Assembly (NCBI GenBank): GCA_045130235.1
Contig: JBGUPJ010000034.1
Coordinates: forward strand, 108,563-172,562
Source of the DNA: UBA1756 sp045130235
GTDB lineage: Bacteria; Bacteroidota; Bacteroidia; Bacteroidales; WCHB1-69
Direction: 5' to 3'
DNA length: 64,000 bases
Of this stretch, positions 16,699-24,669 are shown one piece after another (the first letter of the stretch is position 1; each line of letters begins with the position of its first letter). A model generated the notes under the pieces. The model ran no database searches, was not told the DNA's origin, and was given only the letters and a program-made list of their open reading frames with translations. A program made the translations under genes and the position numbers.

Positions 16699-17319
16699 AT
16701 GGAAAAACAACAATTAGACGATTATCTACTGAGCAAACAACTCAGGATAGAAGCTTTCAAAGAATTATCTGGTAGTTACCTGCTGACGGAGGAAATGATG
16801 CTCGCTTTTCAAAACGAATTAGACTGGACGAAAGTGTCTGCCAACAACAGTATTCCTTGGTGTGCCGGGAAAATCGAGCGGTGGAAAAGCCGTATTGACT
16901 GGAAGGTCTTCTCAAGCAACGTAAGTGCGAATGCTCTAACACCCAACAATATAGAACGGTTTAAGGACTATTGGGATTGGGAAGCGTTGTCCGGGAGATA
17001 CGACTTGATTTACACTTGCGAGCTCATCGACAAATACCTCGACCGTTGGAATTGGACTAAACTTATTAACAACTATTACAACAATGTCCAAAGATACTTC
17101 TACCATACCCATTACAGCCGGCTCGGCAGACGCACAGATTATGACCCTAAACACATTTCATATCCACTGCCTCCTAAGGTTTTTCTTGAACGTTACCAGC
17201 AATATATACCTGTGGAAGATTTTGAAAACAGTGCTCTTTGGGATGCTCTCGTGGAAGACGAAAAAATGAGAATTGAGCAGGAGCTTGTAGAAATCGAGTG
17301 GCCAAATAAAAGCAAATAA
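16699..17319 (+). CDS. Trp-rich DW-repeat protein (paralog 1)
   Basis: 206 aa, no signal peptide or membrane segment. The centre consists of about 23-residue repeats with tryptophans in register: ELDWTKVSANNSIPW, IERWKSRIDWKVFSSN, IERFKDYWDWEAL, YLDRWNWTKL. The pattern IExxKxxxDWxxLSxN is found in various bacterial proteins of unknown function and suggests a solenoid or binding scaffold. Its closest relative is the next gene. Expressed from operator site C. No catalytic motif is seen. Confidence 0.65.
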   Translation: MEKQQLDDYLLSKQLRIEAFKELSGSYLLTEEMMLAFQNELDWTKVSANNSIPWCAGKIERWKSRIDWKVFSSNVSANALTPNNIERFKDYWDWEALSGRYDLIYTCELIDKYLDRWNWTKLINNYYNNVQRYFYHTHYSRLGRRTDYDPKHISYPLPPKVFLERYQQYIPVEDFENSALWDALVEDEKMRIEQELVEIEWPNKSK

Positions 17320-17353
17320 AAACATTATTCAATACCAAACAGACACTTTAGTG

Positions 17354-17923
17354 ATGGACTCTCAAAAATCAAACTTCCCTCTGATAGAAAGAAGAATCCG
17401 GAAAGCGGCAATGAAGCGCATATCCGAAGATTATCCTCTTACAGAAGAATTATTAGAGTTTTATAAAGACGAGTTGGAGTGGTCTGGAATCTCGTTCAAT
17501 CGTAATATCAAATGGAATGAACGAATGATCGAGCGGTGGAAAGACCGTATTGACTGGAATGTCTTCTCACGCACTGTGGACACGGGAATTTTAACACCCA
17601 ATAACATTGAACGGTTTAAGGACTATTGGGACTGGGGAGAACTCACCATGCGATTAACCTTGTCTTGCGAACTGATAGATCTGTATATCGACCGTTGGGA
17701 ATGGTGGGTGATGCATGCCCCAAAGAGTGAACATATAGTGGCTGTCGATTCTTCGGAAGAAGCAGTTTCTCCCATGGATTTCCTATTGCGGTATTATCAG
17801 CACCTTCCCTTTGAGATTCTGCAATACAAATCGGGATTTTGGGGTCAGCTGGTCGAGGAAGAAATGAGGAATATTGTAAAAGAGTGGAACGCGTGCACAA
17901 CTATATCAGCGACGACAACCTGA
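17354..17923 (+). CDS. Trp-rich DW-repeat protein (paralog 2) with a fused 3' end
   Basis: About 189 aa, the second copy of the repeat protein. It shares TPNNIERFKDYWDW and YIDRWEW with paralog 1, and the two are 34 nt apart. The ATG at 17354 is preferred over the GTG at 17351. Around position 17884 the DNA switches to a fragment of rtcB in another frame. The last about 12 residues (NACTTISATTT) are therefore out-of-frame rtcB sequence, and the original C-terminus is lost. The protein may still be made. Confidence 0.6.
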   Translation: MDSQKSNFPLIERRIRKAAMKRISEDYPLTEELLEFYKDELEWSGISFNRNIKWNERMIERWKDRIDWNVFSRTVDTGILTPNNIERFKDYWDWGELTMRLTLSCELIDLYIDRWEWWVMHAPKSEHIVAVDSSEEAVSPMDFLLRYYQHLPFEILQYKSGFWGQLVEEEMRNIVKEWNACTTISATTT

Positions 17924-18270
17924 TCCGCAAGGGTGCCATCTCCGCCCAAGAAGGCGAACGCTGCATCATTCCGCTCAACATGCGCGACGGCTCGCTCATC
18001 TGCATCGGCAAGGGCAACGCGGACTGGAACTGCTCTGCGCCGCATGGAGCCGGGCGCGTGATGAGCCGTTCAAAGGCCTTCAAGGAACTGCGGCTGGATG
18101 ATTTCAAAAGCTCCATGGAAGGCATTTACAGCGAAACCATTTCCAACGAAACCCTTGACGAAGCACCGATGGTGTATAAGCCTATGGATGAGATTCTGGC
18201 CAACATACAGGATACCGTTCGGGTGGAGAGCATCATCAAGCCGGTGTTCAATTTCAAAGCCGCCGAATAA
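17884..18270 (+). pseudogene. rtcB: RtcB RNA ligase, C-terminal fragment
   Basis: The frame encodes VERVHNYISDDNLIRKGAIS, then IIPLNMRDGSLICIGKGN and SAPHGAGRVMSRSKA, and ends VFNFKAAE. This is the C-terminal quarter of RtcB, the GTP-dependent RNA 3'-phosphate/5'-OH ligase, and it includes the HGAGR histidine that accepts GMP. About 127 of some 400-480 residues remain. The N-terminal metal-binding part is missing, and no start codon or promoter serves the fragment. It is fused to the end of the Trp-repeat gene. It shows that the island, or its source, once carried an RNA-repair ligase. Confidence 0.88.
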
Positions 18271-18501
18271 CGACCAACGGTGGATGCGGCCAATCTTTTC
18301 CCTCAAATCTTAAACAACACGCCCCATTCCGCCAGCACTACCTTTCTGTTTTCCGTTTTCAGCCTTGAGACGGTGCATGCACCGTCTCTACCTTTCCATT
18401 TTCAATTCTCAATTTTCCATTTTCCGTTTTCCATTTCCTATGTCATGTCTTATCATACGTGGGTGCTAATTTTGCTGGCGTAAAACATAATAAAAAGCAT
18501 T
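18271..18501 (+). repeat. Intergenic repeat block with REP-like palindrome and site D
   Basis: Contains the motif CATTCCGCCAGCACTACC, a 22-nt perfect palindrome with arm GAGACGGTGCA (18367-18388), then a pyrimidine-rich tract of repeated TTTTCAATTCTC-like units, then operator/promoter D. The same order recurs at 23350-23453 and 31530-31667. Confidence 0.7.
18439..18475 (+). promoter_or_regulatory. Promoter with operator dyad (site D)
   Basis: TATGTCA-tgtct-TATCATA (18439-18457), 9 nt, -7 box TAATTTTGC (18467-18475), 26 nt before the ATG at 18502. Confidence 0.72.
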
Positions 18502-19161
18502 ATGATTCATTGTAATGATTACACCATTGAACGGATAGAGCAGGAGATTGTAGCGGAATACGACCGATTCCCTGTTGATTATCCCGAACACCGTTACCTG
18601 CTGAAGTTGCGCAAAGACCTGCTCAACCGGCAGGCGTTGGCGCTCCAGTCGGAACTACTGCCCGACATCATCGCCTTTAACGATGCACTACGCAACGCCC
18701 TGCACTCCATGTATAAACACACCCATCAGGTGTGGAACGACCTCGCCGGCCTTCACTATGAAAATTTCGAGGTGACGGCCCGATGCTACCTCGGCAGCGA
18801 CTACCCGACGCTGCATCCTTTGCAGAATAACTCACGACAAGATCTGTGGGATGCGCTCCGCGACAGCGGCTACAACCCGCTGTACGAGGATGGCGTATCC
18901 CTCTCAACACTGATGCTTCCCAATGACCTCCACGAATCGTTCGACGACTTCATCGGCATGACCTGTCCGCCGCCCAACTGGAACGAGGGACTGGACCAAG
19001 ATCTGACCAAAGAGTTGCACCTCATCAGTCCGTTCCACCACCTCTTCGACCACACAAATTTCGCCCTCACCGATTTCATCTTCGTGCGGGACTTTCGAAC
19101 GGAGATCAATGTGGAAATCGACAACGAAATCATTGATGGCAAGCAATCTACCAACATTTAA
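18502..19161 (+). CDS. Hypothetical island protein, 219 aa
   Basis: Soluble and acidic, starting MIHCNDYTIERIEQEIVAEY. The N-terminal 60 residues are helical with leucines in register (LLKLRKDLLNRQALALQ). The middle has YENFEVTARCYLGSDYPTLHP, the C-terminal half PPPNWNEGLDQDLTKELHLI. I recognise no family. The gene is first behind operator D and is followed after a short gap by the 19.2-kb gene, so the two probably form an operon and may act together. Confidence 0.6.
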   Translation: MIHCNDYTIERIEQEIVAEYDRFPVDYPEHRYLLKLRKDLLNRQALALQSELLPDIIAFNDALRNALHSMYKHTHQVWNDLAGLHYENFEVTARCYLGSDYPTLHPLQNNSRQDLWDALRDSGYNPLYEDGVSLSTLMLPNDLHESFDDFIGMTCPPPNWNEGLDQDLTKELHLISPFHHLFDHTNFALTDFIFVRDFRTEINVEIDNEIIDGKQSTNI

Positions 19162-19181
19162 TTATAAACTACAAAGAATTA

Positions 19182-20141
19182 TTGGACAAAGTCTCCTTTG
19201 ACGAGATAGCGGTGTTTATCCATAAATTTTCCTATAACCTTGCGCTTTACAAAACCCACTACGATATGCTCCGGCACCTTATGCTGCAACAGGCCCCAGA
19301 TGGCAACAAGACCGTTGAAATCAAATACGAAAAGGATGGTTACGAAGGTGCGGAACCCTATCTCGATGCCTATCCGTTGGAGGGCGACTTGTGGGAGGTG
19401 AGTCTGGCGAAGGAGTTGATTGTGCAACCGGATGTGAAGGAGAGTTGGCCGGAGATCGCTGCCCGTTGCTTGTGGCACACTTCATTCTACGGTTTCACCC
19501 GTGAACAGCGCAACGAGACGTTCGATAAGTTGAATTACTACGAACAAAACTTGCTGGACTATGACATCGTGCGCATCAGGGCACAAAAAGTGGCCCGACA
19601 GCTCGAGAATATAGGCAGCGACATCCCGTCAAAAAAAGATTTCCTGAAAATTTCCTCTTTCCGTGCAGCAGTAAGAAAAAGGATGTCTTGTTTCAAAGCG
19701 AAACGGTTGAGACGCAGAATTGCGAGAAGGCGTATTGCGAGGGAGTACTATAGCCGCATCTGCACCATTGGCGGCTTCATTGTGAATGCCGCGCCCGACG
19801 AAACCAGCCAAAGCGACATTACGTTGAAGGAACTTTGCGAACTCTTCAGAGCCAACCGCATCCAAACCTATGACTACCGTTCTTACGCTTACAATGCGGC
19901 CGAGCGAGCACAATGGATGTTGGATCTGGTGAGGAAGTATAACGCCTTCCACCATGGCATTTTCAACAATTGTGTGGTCTGTCTCAGCGCCTCCTCCGAG
20001 CACCCGCTGAGCGAAGCCGACCGCCGCGTAGCCGATTATGTACTGGAAATGTGTGAGGGCCATCGTAACCTTATCTTGAAAACCGACGACAGTTTGGGCG
20101 AGGAGATAAGGTTGATGGTGGCGTTTTATGAGATGGCGTAA
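19182..20141 (+). CDS. Hypothetical island protein, about 319 aa, unusual start
   Basis: The only conventional start is TTG at 19182 (MDKVSFDEIAVF). The frame is open from 19137 and reads INYKELLDKVSFDEI. NYKELLDKVSFDE looks like a natural protein beginning, so initiation at an ATT or ATA codon near 19161-19166, or loss of an ATG, is possible. The middle holds a strongly basic stretch (CFKAKRLRRRIARRRIAREY, about 175-194) that could bind nucleic acid. The C-terminal part is mixed alpha/beta. No known domain is recognised. It is the second gene behind operator D; its stop lies at the left end of operator E. Confidence 0.6.
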   Translation: MDKVSFDEIAVFIHKFSYNLALYKTHYDMLRHLMLQQAPDGNKTVEIKYEKDGYEGAEPYLDAYPLEGDLWEVSLAKELIVQPDVKESWPEIAARCLWHTSFYGFTREQRNETFDKLNYYEQNLLDYDIVRIRAQKVARQLENIGSDIPSKKDFLKISSFRAAVRKRMSCFKAKRLRRRIARRRIAREYYSRICTIGGFIVNAAPDETSQSDITLKELCELFRANRIQTYDYRSYAYNAAERAQWMLDLVRKYNAFHHGIFNNCVVCLSASSEHPLSEADRRVADYVLEMCEGHRNLILKTDDSLGEEIRLMVAFYEMA

Positions 20142-20143
20142 GG

Positions 20144-20180
20144 TCTGCCCTGTTCTGTCATACCTGTGCCCTAATTTTGC
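20144..20180 (+). promoter_or_regulatory. Promoter with operator half-dyad (site E)
   Basis: The left half is poorly kept (TCTGCCC), the right half TGTCATA is intact (20156-20162), 9 nt follow, then -7 box TAATTTTGC (20172-20180). It begins 2 nt after the previous stop codon. Confidence 0.68.
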
Positions 20181-20202
20181 CAACGTATTACAAACCTTTA
20201 AT

Positions 20203-20218
20203 AGTTGCACCCGACACG
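20203..20218 (+). repeat. Leader element AGTTGCACCCGACACG (copy 2)
   Basis: One mismatch to the copy at 16325-16340. It lies 11 nt before the ATG of the 70-aa gene. Confidence 0.5.
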
Positions 20219-20229
20219 AATCAGGGATT

Positions 20230-20442
20230 ATGAATATGAACGATTACTATTTTTACGTTGCCCCAGACGAAGAAGGTTTGGGATGGGAATTCACAATCAG
20301 CGACTTGATTGAGAGTGAATTCGAAGCAAACCCCGACAATTTTCCAGACAAATCTGCAAAAATCGAGTTCTTGAAAGAATTGATTGCTGACATTGAGGAG
20401 TGTGTTGAAAGAGTGGAGAGGGAGGAGGAAATAACTGGATAG
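20230..20442 (+). CDS. 70-aa acidic small protein of the WYL regulon
   Basis: ATG at 20230 giving MNMNDYYFYVAPDEEGLGWE, then a helical C-terminus (PDNFPDKSAKI, FLKELIADIEECVERVEREE). Very acidic, no membrane segment. A truncated paralog lies at 14807-14941. In both places the next gene is a restriction-type gene (Mrr-like here, DUF262 there). That association and the charge suggest a small antirestriction or immunity-like partner, but this is inference. A twin-box promoter begins 17 nt after the stop. Confidence 0.6.
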   Translation: MNMNDYYFYVAPDEEGLGWEFTISDLIESEFEANPDNFPDKSAKIEFLKELIADIEECVERVEREEEITG

Positions 20443-20459
20443 AGCTATGGGGTGAAAGG

Positions 20460-20480
20460 GATATTTTTGTAATTTTGCGG
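20460..20480 (+). promoter_or_regulatory. Twin -7 box promoter (copy 1)
   Basis: GATATTTTTGTAATTTTGC: two overlapping -7 boxes TATTTTTGT (20462-20470) and TAATTTTGC (20470-20478). The same 19 nt recur at 29427-29445 and 30345-30363, and none of these carries the WYL dyad. Confidence 0.6.
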
Positions 20481-20507
20481 GGTCATATTTTTCGTACTTT
20501 GTTTAGC

Positions 20508-20559
20508 GAACCTCGCATTGTATGGAAATGTGGCGAGAAAGAGTCAAAAATAGAGGTTC
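20508..20559 (+). ncRNA. Putative structured leader (copy 2) before the Mrr-like gene
   Basis: Arms GAACCTC (20508-20514) and GAGGTTC (20553-20559) pair perfectly and enclose GCATTGTATGGAAATGTGGC and a purine-rich AGAAAGAGTCAAAAATA segment. The arms differ from those of copies 1 and 3 but keep pairing. It lies 11 nt before the ATG. Confidence 0.5.
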
Positions 20560-20570
20560 CCTAATGAATT

Positions 20571-21626
20571 ATGAAAAGGAATTATTGGATACATCGCATT
20601 AGTCATATTGCAGAGATTTCATACACTTTGCTTGATGATAATTATCTGAGTTACGGTTGGAGTGACTTCGAAGAAGATGGATTTATAGAAGGGGTTAGAA
20701 ATGAGGGAGGTTGGCAATTCTTAGAAGAACGTTTTTTATCAGAATGGGGTGAATTGTCAAGAGGAAGATACCAATTATGGAATTTCATCAAAGAAATGAA
20801 AGCTGGTGACTGGGTTATAGTACCCACCAATGGTGCATTTTCCATATATGAACTATTGGAAAACGAACCAATCATGATAAAGGATATCAAAAATGTTGTA
20901 ATAAAGAATTGGAATGGAGAAGAAATTCAAAGAGACGATAATGGTTATTTGATAAATAATAATAACGATAGAATAGATCTTGGTTTTGCGAGGCGTGTTA
21001 AAGTCATACAAAAAAATATATCAAGATACGATTATGCTGATGCTGCATTAACTGCACGATTGAAAGTAAGACAGACGAATGTCTGTATTAATGACTTACA
21101 AGAAAGTGTTCTAAAAGCGTTAGAAGGATATTTGAACAACAAACCTATTCATTTCCGAAATGAAATCAACGATGTGATTCCCAATATTTGCTCAATTATT
21201 CAAACAAAATTGAACCCTAATAAGTTTGAGTATCTGGTAAAATGGTATTTTGAGAGAATTGGAGCAAGTTCTGTTGTCATCCCTCCCAAAAACCCATCTA
21301 GCAAAGTTGACTATGAGGATGTGGACGTAATAGCTACATTTGATTTACTGAAAACCATCTATTATGTACAAGCTAAACATTATCGTGGAGAAACAGGCTC
21401 TTGGGGCGCTGATCAAATATCACATTTAAAAGAATTAGAATCGATTAAAGATGATAGACAAGACGATGGGTATACCAAAGTTTATTGGCTTATATCTTCT
21501 TCGGAACTCTTCACAGACGAATGTGTTAACAAAGCGAAGGAAACCAATGTGCAATTAATTGACGGCAAAATGTTTTCTTCAATGCTTTTAGATGCTGGTT
21601 TTCTTGGAGTAGGAGATGTGTTATAA
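20571..21626 (+). CDS. Mrr-like PD-(D/E)xK restriction endonuclease
   Basis: 351 aa. The C-terminal nuclease domain has the conserved Glu220 in FEYLVKWYFERIGA, the acidic site Glu249-Asp250-x-Asp252 in YEDVDVIA and the Gln-x-Lys motif 267-269 (YYVQAKHY). This is the Mrr/RecB-like restriction fold, which usually cleaves modified or foreign DNA. Residues 1-145 form a separate beta-rich domain (HRISHIAEISYTLLDDNY, then GDWVIVPTNGAFSIYEL), probably the DNA- or base-recognition module. It is AT-rich against its neighbours and has its own promoter and leader, so it looks imported. Confidence 0.85.
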   Translation: MKRNYWIHRISHIAEISYTLLDDNYLSYGWSDFEEDGFIEGVRNEGGWQFLEERFLSEWGELSRGRYQLWNFIKEMKAGDWVIVPTNGAFSIYELLENEPIMIKDIKNVVIKNWNGEEIQRDDNGYLINNNNDRIDLGFARRVKVIQKNISRYDYADAALTARLKVRQTNVCINDLQESVLKALEGYLNNKPIHFRNEINDVIPNICSIIQTKLNPNKFEYLVKWYFERIGASSVVIPPKNPSSKVDYEDVDVIATFDLLKTIYYVQAKHYRGETGSWGADQISHLKELESIKDDRQDDGYTKVYWLISSSELFTDECVNKAKETNVQLIDGKMFSSMLLDAGFLGVGDVL

Positions 21627-21635
21627 ATAGGATAT

Positions 21636-21745
21636 CCTTCATCACAGACTCCGCCCACTACACCGCCGTGCTTGACCGCGCCATGAAGGCCAAGCCTCAT
21701 TGTGGATTAGAACTGTCGATATCAAAGACAATGAAGATACTTTTT
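21636..21745 (+). pseudogene. PLD-like gene 5' fragment, frameshifted
   Basis: Reads FITDSAHYTAVLDRAMKAK in one frame, then after a frameshift LWIRTVDIKD before a stop. Together these fit the start of a phospholipase D-like nuclease family (ITDxxHYxxxLDRAxKAKxxLWIxTxDIKD). Degenerate copies of the first part occur at 16137, 22467 and 31061. The rest of the gene is absent. The family assignment is from pattern only. Confidence 0.5.
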
Positions 21746-22462
21746 AACAGCACATTTATGAAAAACAACTACTTAGACCCCTGCGATACAAAATACGATA
21801 ATCAATTTGATAATATCAACCTTCTTCTAAGATATCCTTGGGTTGGCAATAATTATACAAGCAGCAAATGCCATGTGTTATTGTTAGGTGATAGCCATTA
21901 TGCTACAAATGAAGATGGCTCTCATTCTGAAGAAGAGGAAATAAGATTCAAAACGGATAAAGGATCCACCCGTGGAACGATTAATTGCGTAATTGAAAAC
22001 TTCTGCGAACAAGGTTCTTCATGGAAATTTTTTAACGGTCTTCTTAATACTTTCACCGGAACAACTCCTGATTCTGTAAAGTCGTTTTTTGGAAAGGTTG
22101 CTTTCTATAATTTCATTCAAGAACCAATGAAACGCAGCAAGAGTAAACCGACGCCAAAACAACAAAAAGACGGTTGGCAATGTTTGGCTAAGGTGACAGA
22201 GATATTGAATCCTGACTATATTATTCTTTTTGGCATACGGAATTGGTACGGGCTAGAAAGTCAAAAGATGGGAAATCTGACATGGGGAAAAAAGAAAAAT
22301 GACAATTGTACGCCCGCCACAGGTTTTTTATTCACTTCAAATGGGGAAACTCCTCTTGCAATAATCAAACATGCTGCATCACGAGGAGGATATAATCCAT
22401 CAGCGTGGAGTAATTACCTCAAAGAGAAAGCACCAGATATCATGTCTTTTTTAATGAAATAG
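21731..22462 (+). CDS. Uracil-DNA-glycosylase-superfamily-like protein (island copy 1)
   Basis: About 243 aa from MKILFNSTFMKNNYLDP. The longer frame upstream translates the PLD-like remnant and is rejected. Blocks shared with the protein at 30424: CHVLLLGDSHYAT against VMVVGHQKHAT, VAFYNFIQ against IAFCNYLQ, PDYIILFG against PDKIIVWG, and a C-terminal RGGY. A glycine-rich N-terminal strand, PDxI[IV]xxG and a late histidine segment resemble the UDG fold; catalytic residues are not certain. A role in nucleic-acid surveillance is inferred. Confidence 0.55.
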   Translation: MKILFNSTFMKNNYLDPCDTKYDNQFDNINLLLRYPWVGNNYTSSKCHVLLLGDSHYATNEDGSHSEEEEIRFKTDKGSTRGTINCVIENFCEQGSSWKFFNGLLNTFTGTTPDSVKSFFGKVAFYNFIQEPMKRSKSKPTPKQQKDGWQCLAKVTEILNPDYIILFGIRNWYGLESQKMGNLTWGKKKNDNCTPATGFLFTSNGETPLAIIKHAASRGGYNPSAWSNYLKEKAPDIMSFLMK

Positions 22463-22466
22463 TCTT

Positions 22467-22571
22467 GCCCACCACCATCATCACTGACTCCAACCACTAC
22501 ACCACAATGCTTGACCTCGCGTTTTCCGCTGACTGAAACCCTTATATCCTTTCGTCCTCCCACAACACATC
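22467..22571 (+). repeat. Island repeat R1 copy and leader of the DprA-like gene
   Basis: Starts GCCCACCACCATCATCACTG (PLD-like fragment TIITDSNHYTTMLDLA), followed by a leader containing ACCCTTATATCCTTTCGTCC that ends at the ATG. The same order recurs at 31061-31167 upstream of the truncated copy, so fragment, leader and gene moved as one unit. Confidence 0.65.
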
Positions 22572-23201
22572 ATGCCCTATCCCATCATCGAAATCACCAA
22601 AACTTCCGAGTTGTTCCCGCCAGCTTTGTTGGCCATTGGCGAGGATTGTCCCGAAAGGCTGTGGCTGAGGGGCAACCTCGAGCTCCTGAAAACTGAAAAG
22701 AGCGTGGCCATCATCGGGGCACGGGCCGCCGATGCCGCTGGCTGCGCAAAAGCCTACAACCTCGCAGTGGAGTTCGCACAGAAAGGCTATGTGATCGTGT
22801 CGGGCTTGGCATTGGGCTGCGACACCGCCGCCCACCAAGGCTGCCTCGCCGTCCACGGGAAAACCATCGCCATCGTCGGCTCCGGTCTGGACATCGTTCA
22901 CCCCGTGGAGAACACGGAGCTGCAGGATCACATCCTCCGCCAGCAGGGACTGGTCATCAGCGAGCAGCCCCTTGGCGTGAAGGCCACCCCGAAGACACTC
23001 GTGAGGAGAAACCGTCTGCAAGCCGCCCTCAGTCAGATGGTGGTGGTGGCCCAATGCCCCGCCAAAAGCGGCACCCTCTACACGGTGGACTATGCCCTCA
23101 AGTATGGAAAAGCAGTGCTGGCCGCACAGTTCCCCTACCACAACGAAGCCACCGCCGGCAACGACAACCTCCTGCGTGAGGGCATCGCCAGCCTGATTTA
23201 A
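22572..23201 (+). CDS. DprA/Smf-like Rossmann (SLOG) protein, stand-alone
   Basis: 209 aa covering only the Rossmann-like core of DNA-processing protein A: ERLWLRGNLELL, VAIIGARAADAAGC (about 45-58), IVSGLALGCDTAAHQG, KTIAIVGSGLDIVHP and VRRNRLQAALSQMVVVAQ. The N-terminal SAM and C-terminal winged helix of housekeeping DprA are absent. Such short DprA-like/SLOG proteins bind single-stranded DNA or nucleotide signals and are common in conflict loci. It is GC-rich, unlike the preceding UDG-like gene. A deleted copy lies at 31168-31401. Confidence 0.8.
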   Translation: MPYPIIEITKTSELFPPALLAIGEDCPERLWLRGNLELLKTEKSVAIIGARAADAAGCAKAYNLAVEFAQKGYVIVSGLALGCDTAAHQGCLAVHGKTIAIVGSGLDIVHPVENTELQDHILRQQGLVISEQPLGVKATPKTLVRRNRLQAALSQMVVVAQCPAKSGTLYTVDYALKYGKAVLAAQFPYHNEATAGNDNLLREGIASLI

Positions 23202-23601
23202 TCCTTACCCCCACCAATCTCACGTTTCATGCGGGCAGTGATTGGACGCATGCGATGCGTCCCTACATTGTCTCTCACCCTTTCCCAAAAAATTTCCGCG
23301 TTTCCCGCGGGGTGAAAACCTTGTATCATTTTGCCCTGCATTCTCGCACCATTCCGCCAGCACTACCTTTCAGTTTTCCGTTTTCAGCTTTGAGACGGTG
23401 CATGCACCGTCTCTGCTATGACACGATTTGACATACCCGTATCTTATTTTTGTATGCGTGAAAATGCGTGCAAAAACAGGTGGGCTCTTTGTGCCCTTTG
23501 CAGCCCCATGCAACTGTCTGCTATTAGCAAACCACATAAAGCCGAGATTTTGCATTGTATTTTTGCATCGTTTTTTTTAGAGAATCAAACAACGTAAATA
23601 T
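23202..23601 (+). repeat. 400-bp intergenic repeat block with two promoters
   Basis: Holds, in order, a palindrome with arm GGACGCAT (23244-23262), the CCGCGTTTCCCGCGGGGTGA segment, CATTCCGCCAGCACTACC, the palindrome with arm GAGACGGTGCA (23392-23413), operator/promoter F, and a second -7 box TATTTTTGC (23558-23566) closer to the MoxR gene. The block up to operator F is duplicated at 31402-31667. I see no gene; a 38-codon ATG frame at 23464 looks random. Confidence 0.65.
23417..23453 (+). promoter_or_regulatory. Promoter with operator dyad (site F)
   Basis: TATGACA-cgatt-TGACATA (23417-23435), 9 nt, -7 box TATTTTTGT (23445-23453). It drives the MoxR-VWA operon, which also has the downstream -7 box at 23558-23566. 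Confidence 0.72.
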
Positions 23602-24669
23602 ATGGCAATTAACACACACGAACTGTACGAAATCTTGGAGGCGATGCCCGCCTCGCAAAACCTGATGCTGGTGGGAAAACACGGCATCGGCAAATCGGAG
23701 ATCCTCACCCACTACTTCGAGCGGCTGGGCATTCCCGTCAACACCCTGTTTCTCGGGCAGATGAGCGACCCGGGCGACCTCATCGGTCTGCCCCGTCTGG
23801 ACGAAACCACCGGCAAGACCGTCTTCATGCCGCCCTACTGGTTTCCCACCGACGGCCAGCCCATCGTGCTCTTCCTCGACGAGCTGAACCGCGCCCGTCC
23901 CGAGGTGCTGCAAACCGTGATGGATCTCACCCTCAACCGCAAACTGGCCGGCCGCGCCCTGCCCGAAGGCAGTCGCCTTATCGCCGCCGTGAACGACGGG
24001 GAGGAGTACCAGCTCACCGACCTCGACCCCGCCCTCGTGTCGCGCTTCAACATCTACACCTTCCGCCCCTCCGCACAGGAATGGCTGCTCTGGGCCAGCA
24101 CGAACCAACTCGACCCACGGGTGATTGACTTCATCCGCCACAACCCGAAGATGCTCGACGGCGATGGCAGCGCCGATAACCCCGACCGCGGTCTCGACAA
24201 GACGCCCGACCGCCGCGCATGGAAAAAGGTGTCCGACTGCATCGCGCCCATCGAACAGCTGGGCGACCTCCACAAAAAGTTGATCGCTGGCATCGTCGGC
24301 CCCATCGCCACACAAGCCTTCTTCTCGTTCCTCACCACCAACCGCATCCTTTCCGGACAGGACATTCTGCTCAACTATGCCAAAAACAAGTCTGCCCTCC
24401 GCAAGTACCACCTGCATGAGATGGCCATGGTGAACGAAAGTATCTTCCGCTTCTTGGAGGTGAACGAGCTTACTGCAGAACAAACCAAGTCTGCCGCTGA
24501 TAATTTGAAGCTGTACGTCAACGACTTGGAGAAAAGCCATCGTAACGAGGAGCTGGCACACTTCGCCTCCTTCTTTGAAAAAGAAAGCTACCCCAATGCC
24601 ATCAGCTTTATCCTTACGGAAGCCAATGAGGTGTATGATACGGTCATCCAGTTTGTCCAAAATTTGTAA
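23602..24669 (+). CDS. MoxR-type AAA+ ATPase
   Basis: 355 aa. Walker A GKHGIGKS (25-32), Walker B IVLFLDELNR (88-97), sensor 1 region AAVNDGEEYQ and the arginine-finger area LDPALVSRFNIYTF. The short MoxR build acts as a chaperone-like motor that activates or remodels a VWA-domain partner through the MIDAS site. That partner is encoded immediately downstream. First gene of a four-gene operon controlled by operator F. It may be a conflict or stress module; the target is unknown. Confidence 0.88.
   Translation: MAINTHELYEILEAMPASQNLMLVGKHGIGKSEILTHYFERLGIPVNTLFLGQMSDPGDLIGLPRLDETTGKTVFMPPYWFPTDGQPIVLFLDELNRARPEVLQTVMDLTLNRKLAGRALPEGSRLIAAVNDGEEYQLTDLDPALVSRFNIYTFRPSAQEWLLWASTNQLDPRVIDFIRHNPKMLDGDGSADNPDRGLDKTPDRRAWKKVSDCIAPIEQLGDLHKKLIAGIVGPIATQAFFSFLTTNRILSGQDILLNYAKNKSALRKYHLHEMAMVNESIFRFLEVNELTAEQTKSAADNLKLYVNDLEKSHRNEELAHFASFFEKESYPNAISFILTEANEVYDTVIQFVQNL

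Noticed and set aside
23464..23580. 38-codon ATG frame upstream of the MoxR gene
   Set aside because: Cys/Leu-rich random composition, overlaps a second promoter, and no counterpart behind the duplicated promoter H.
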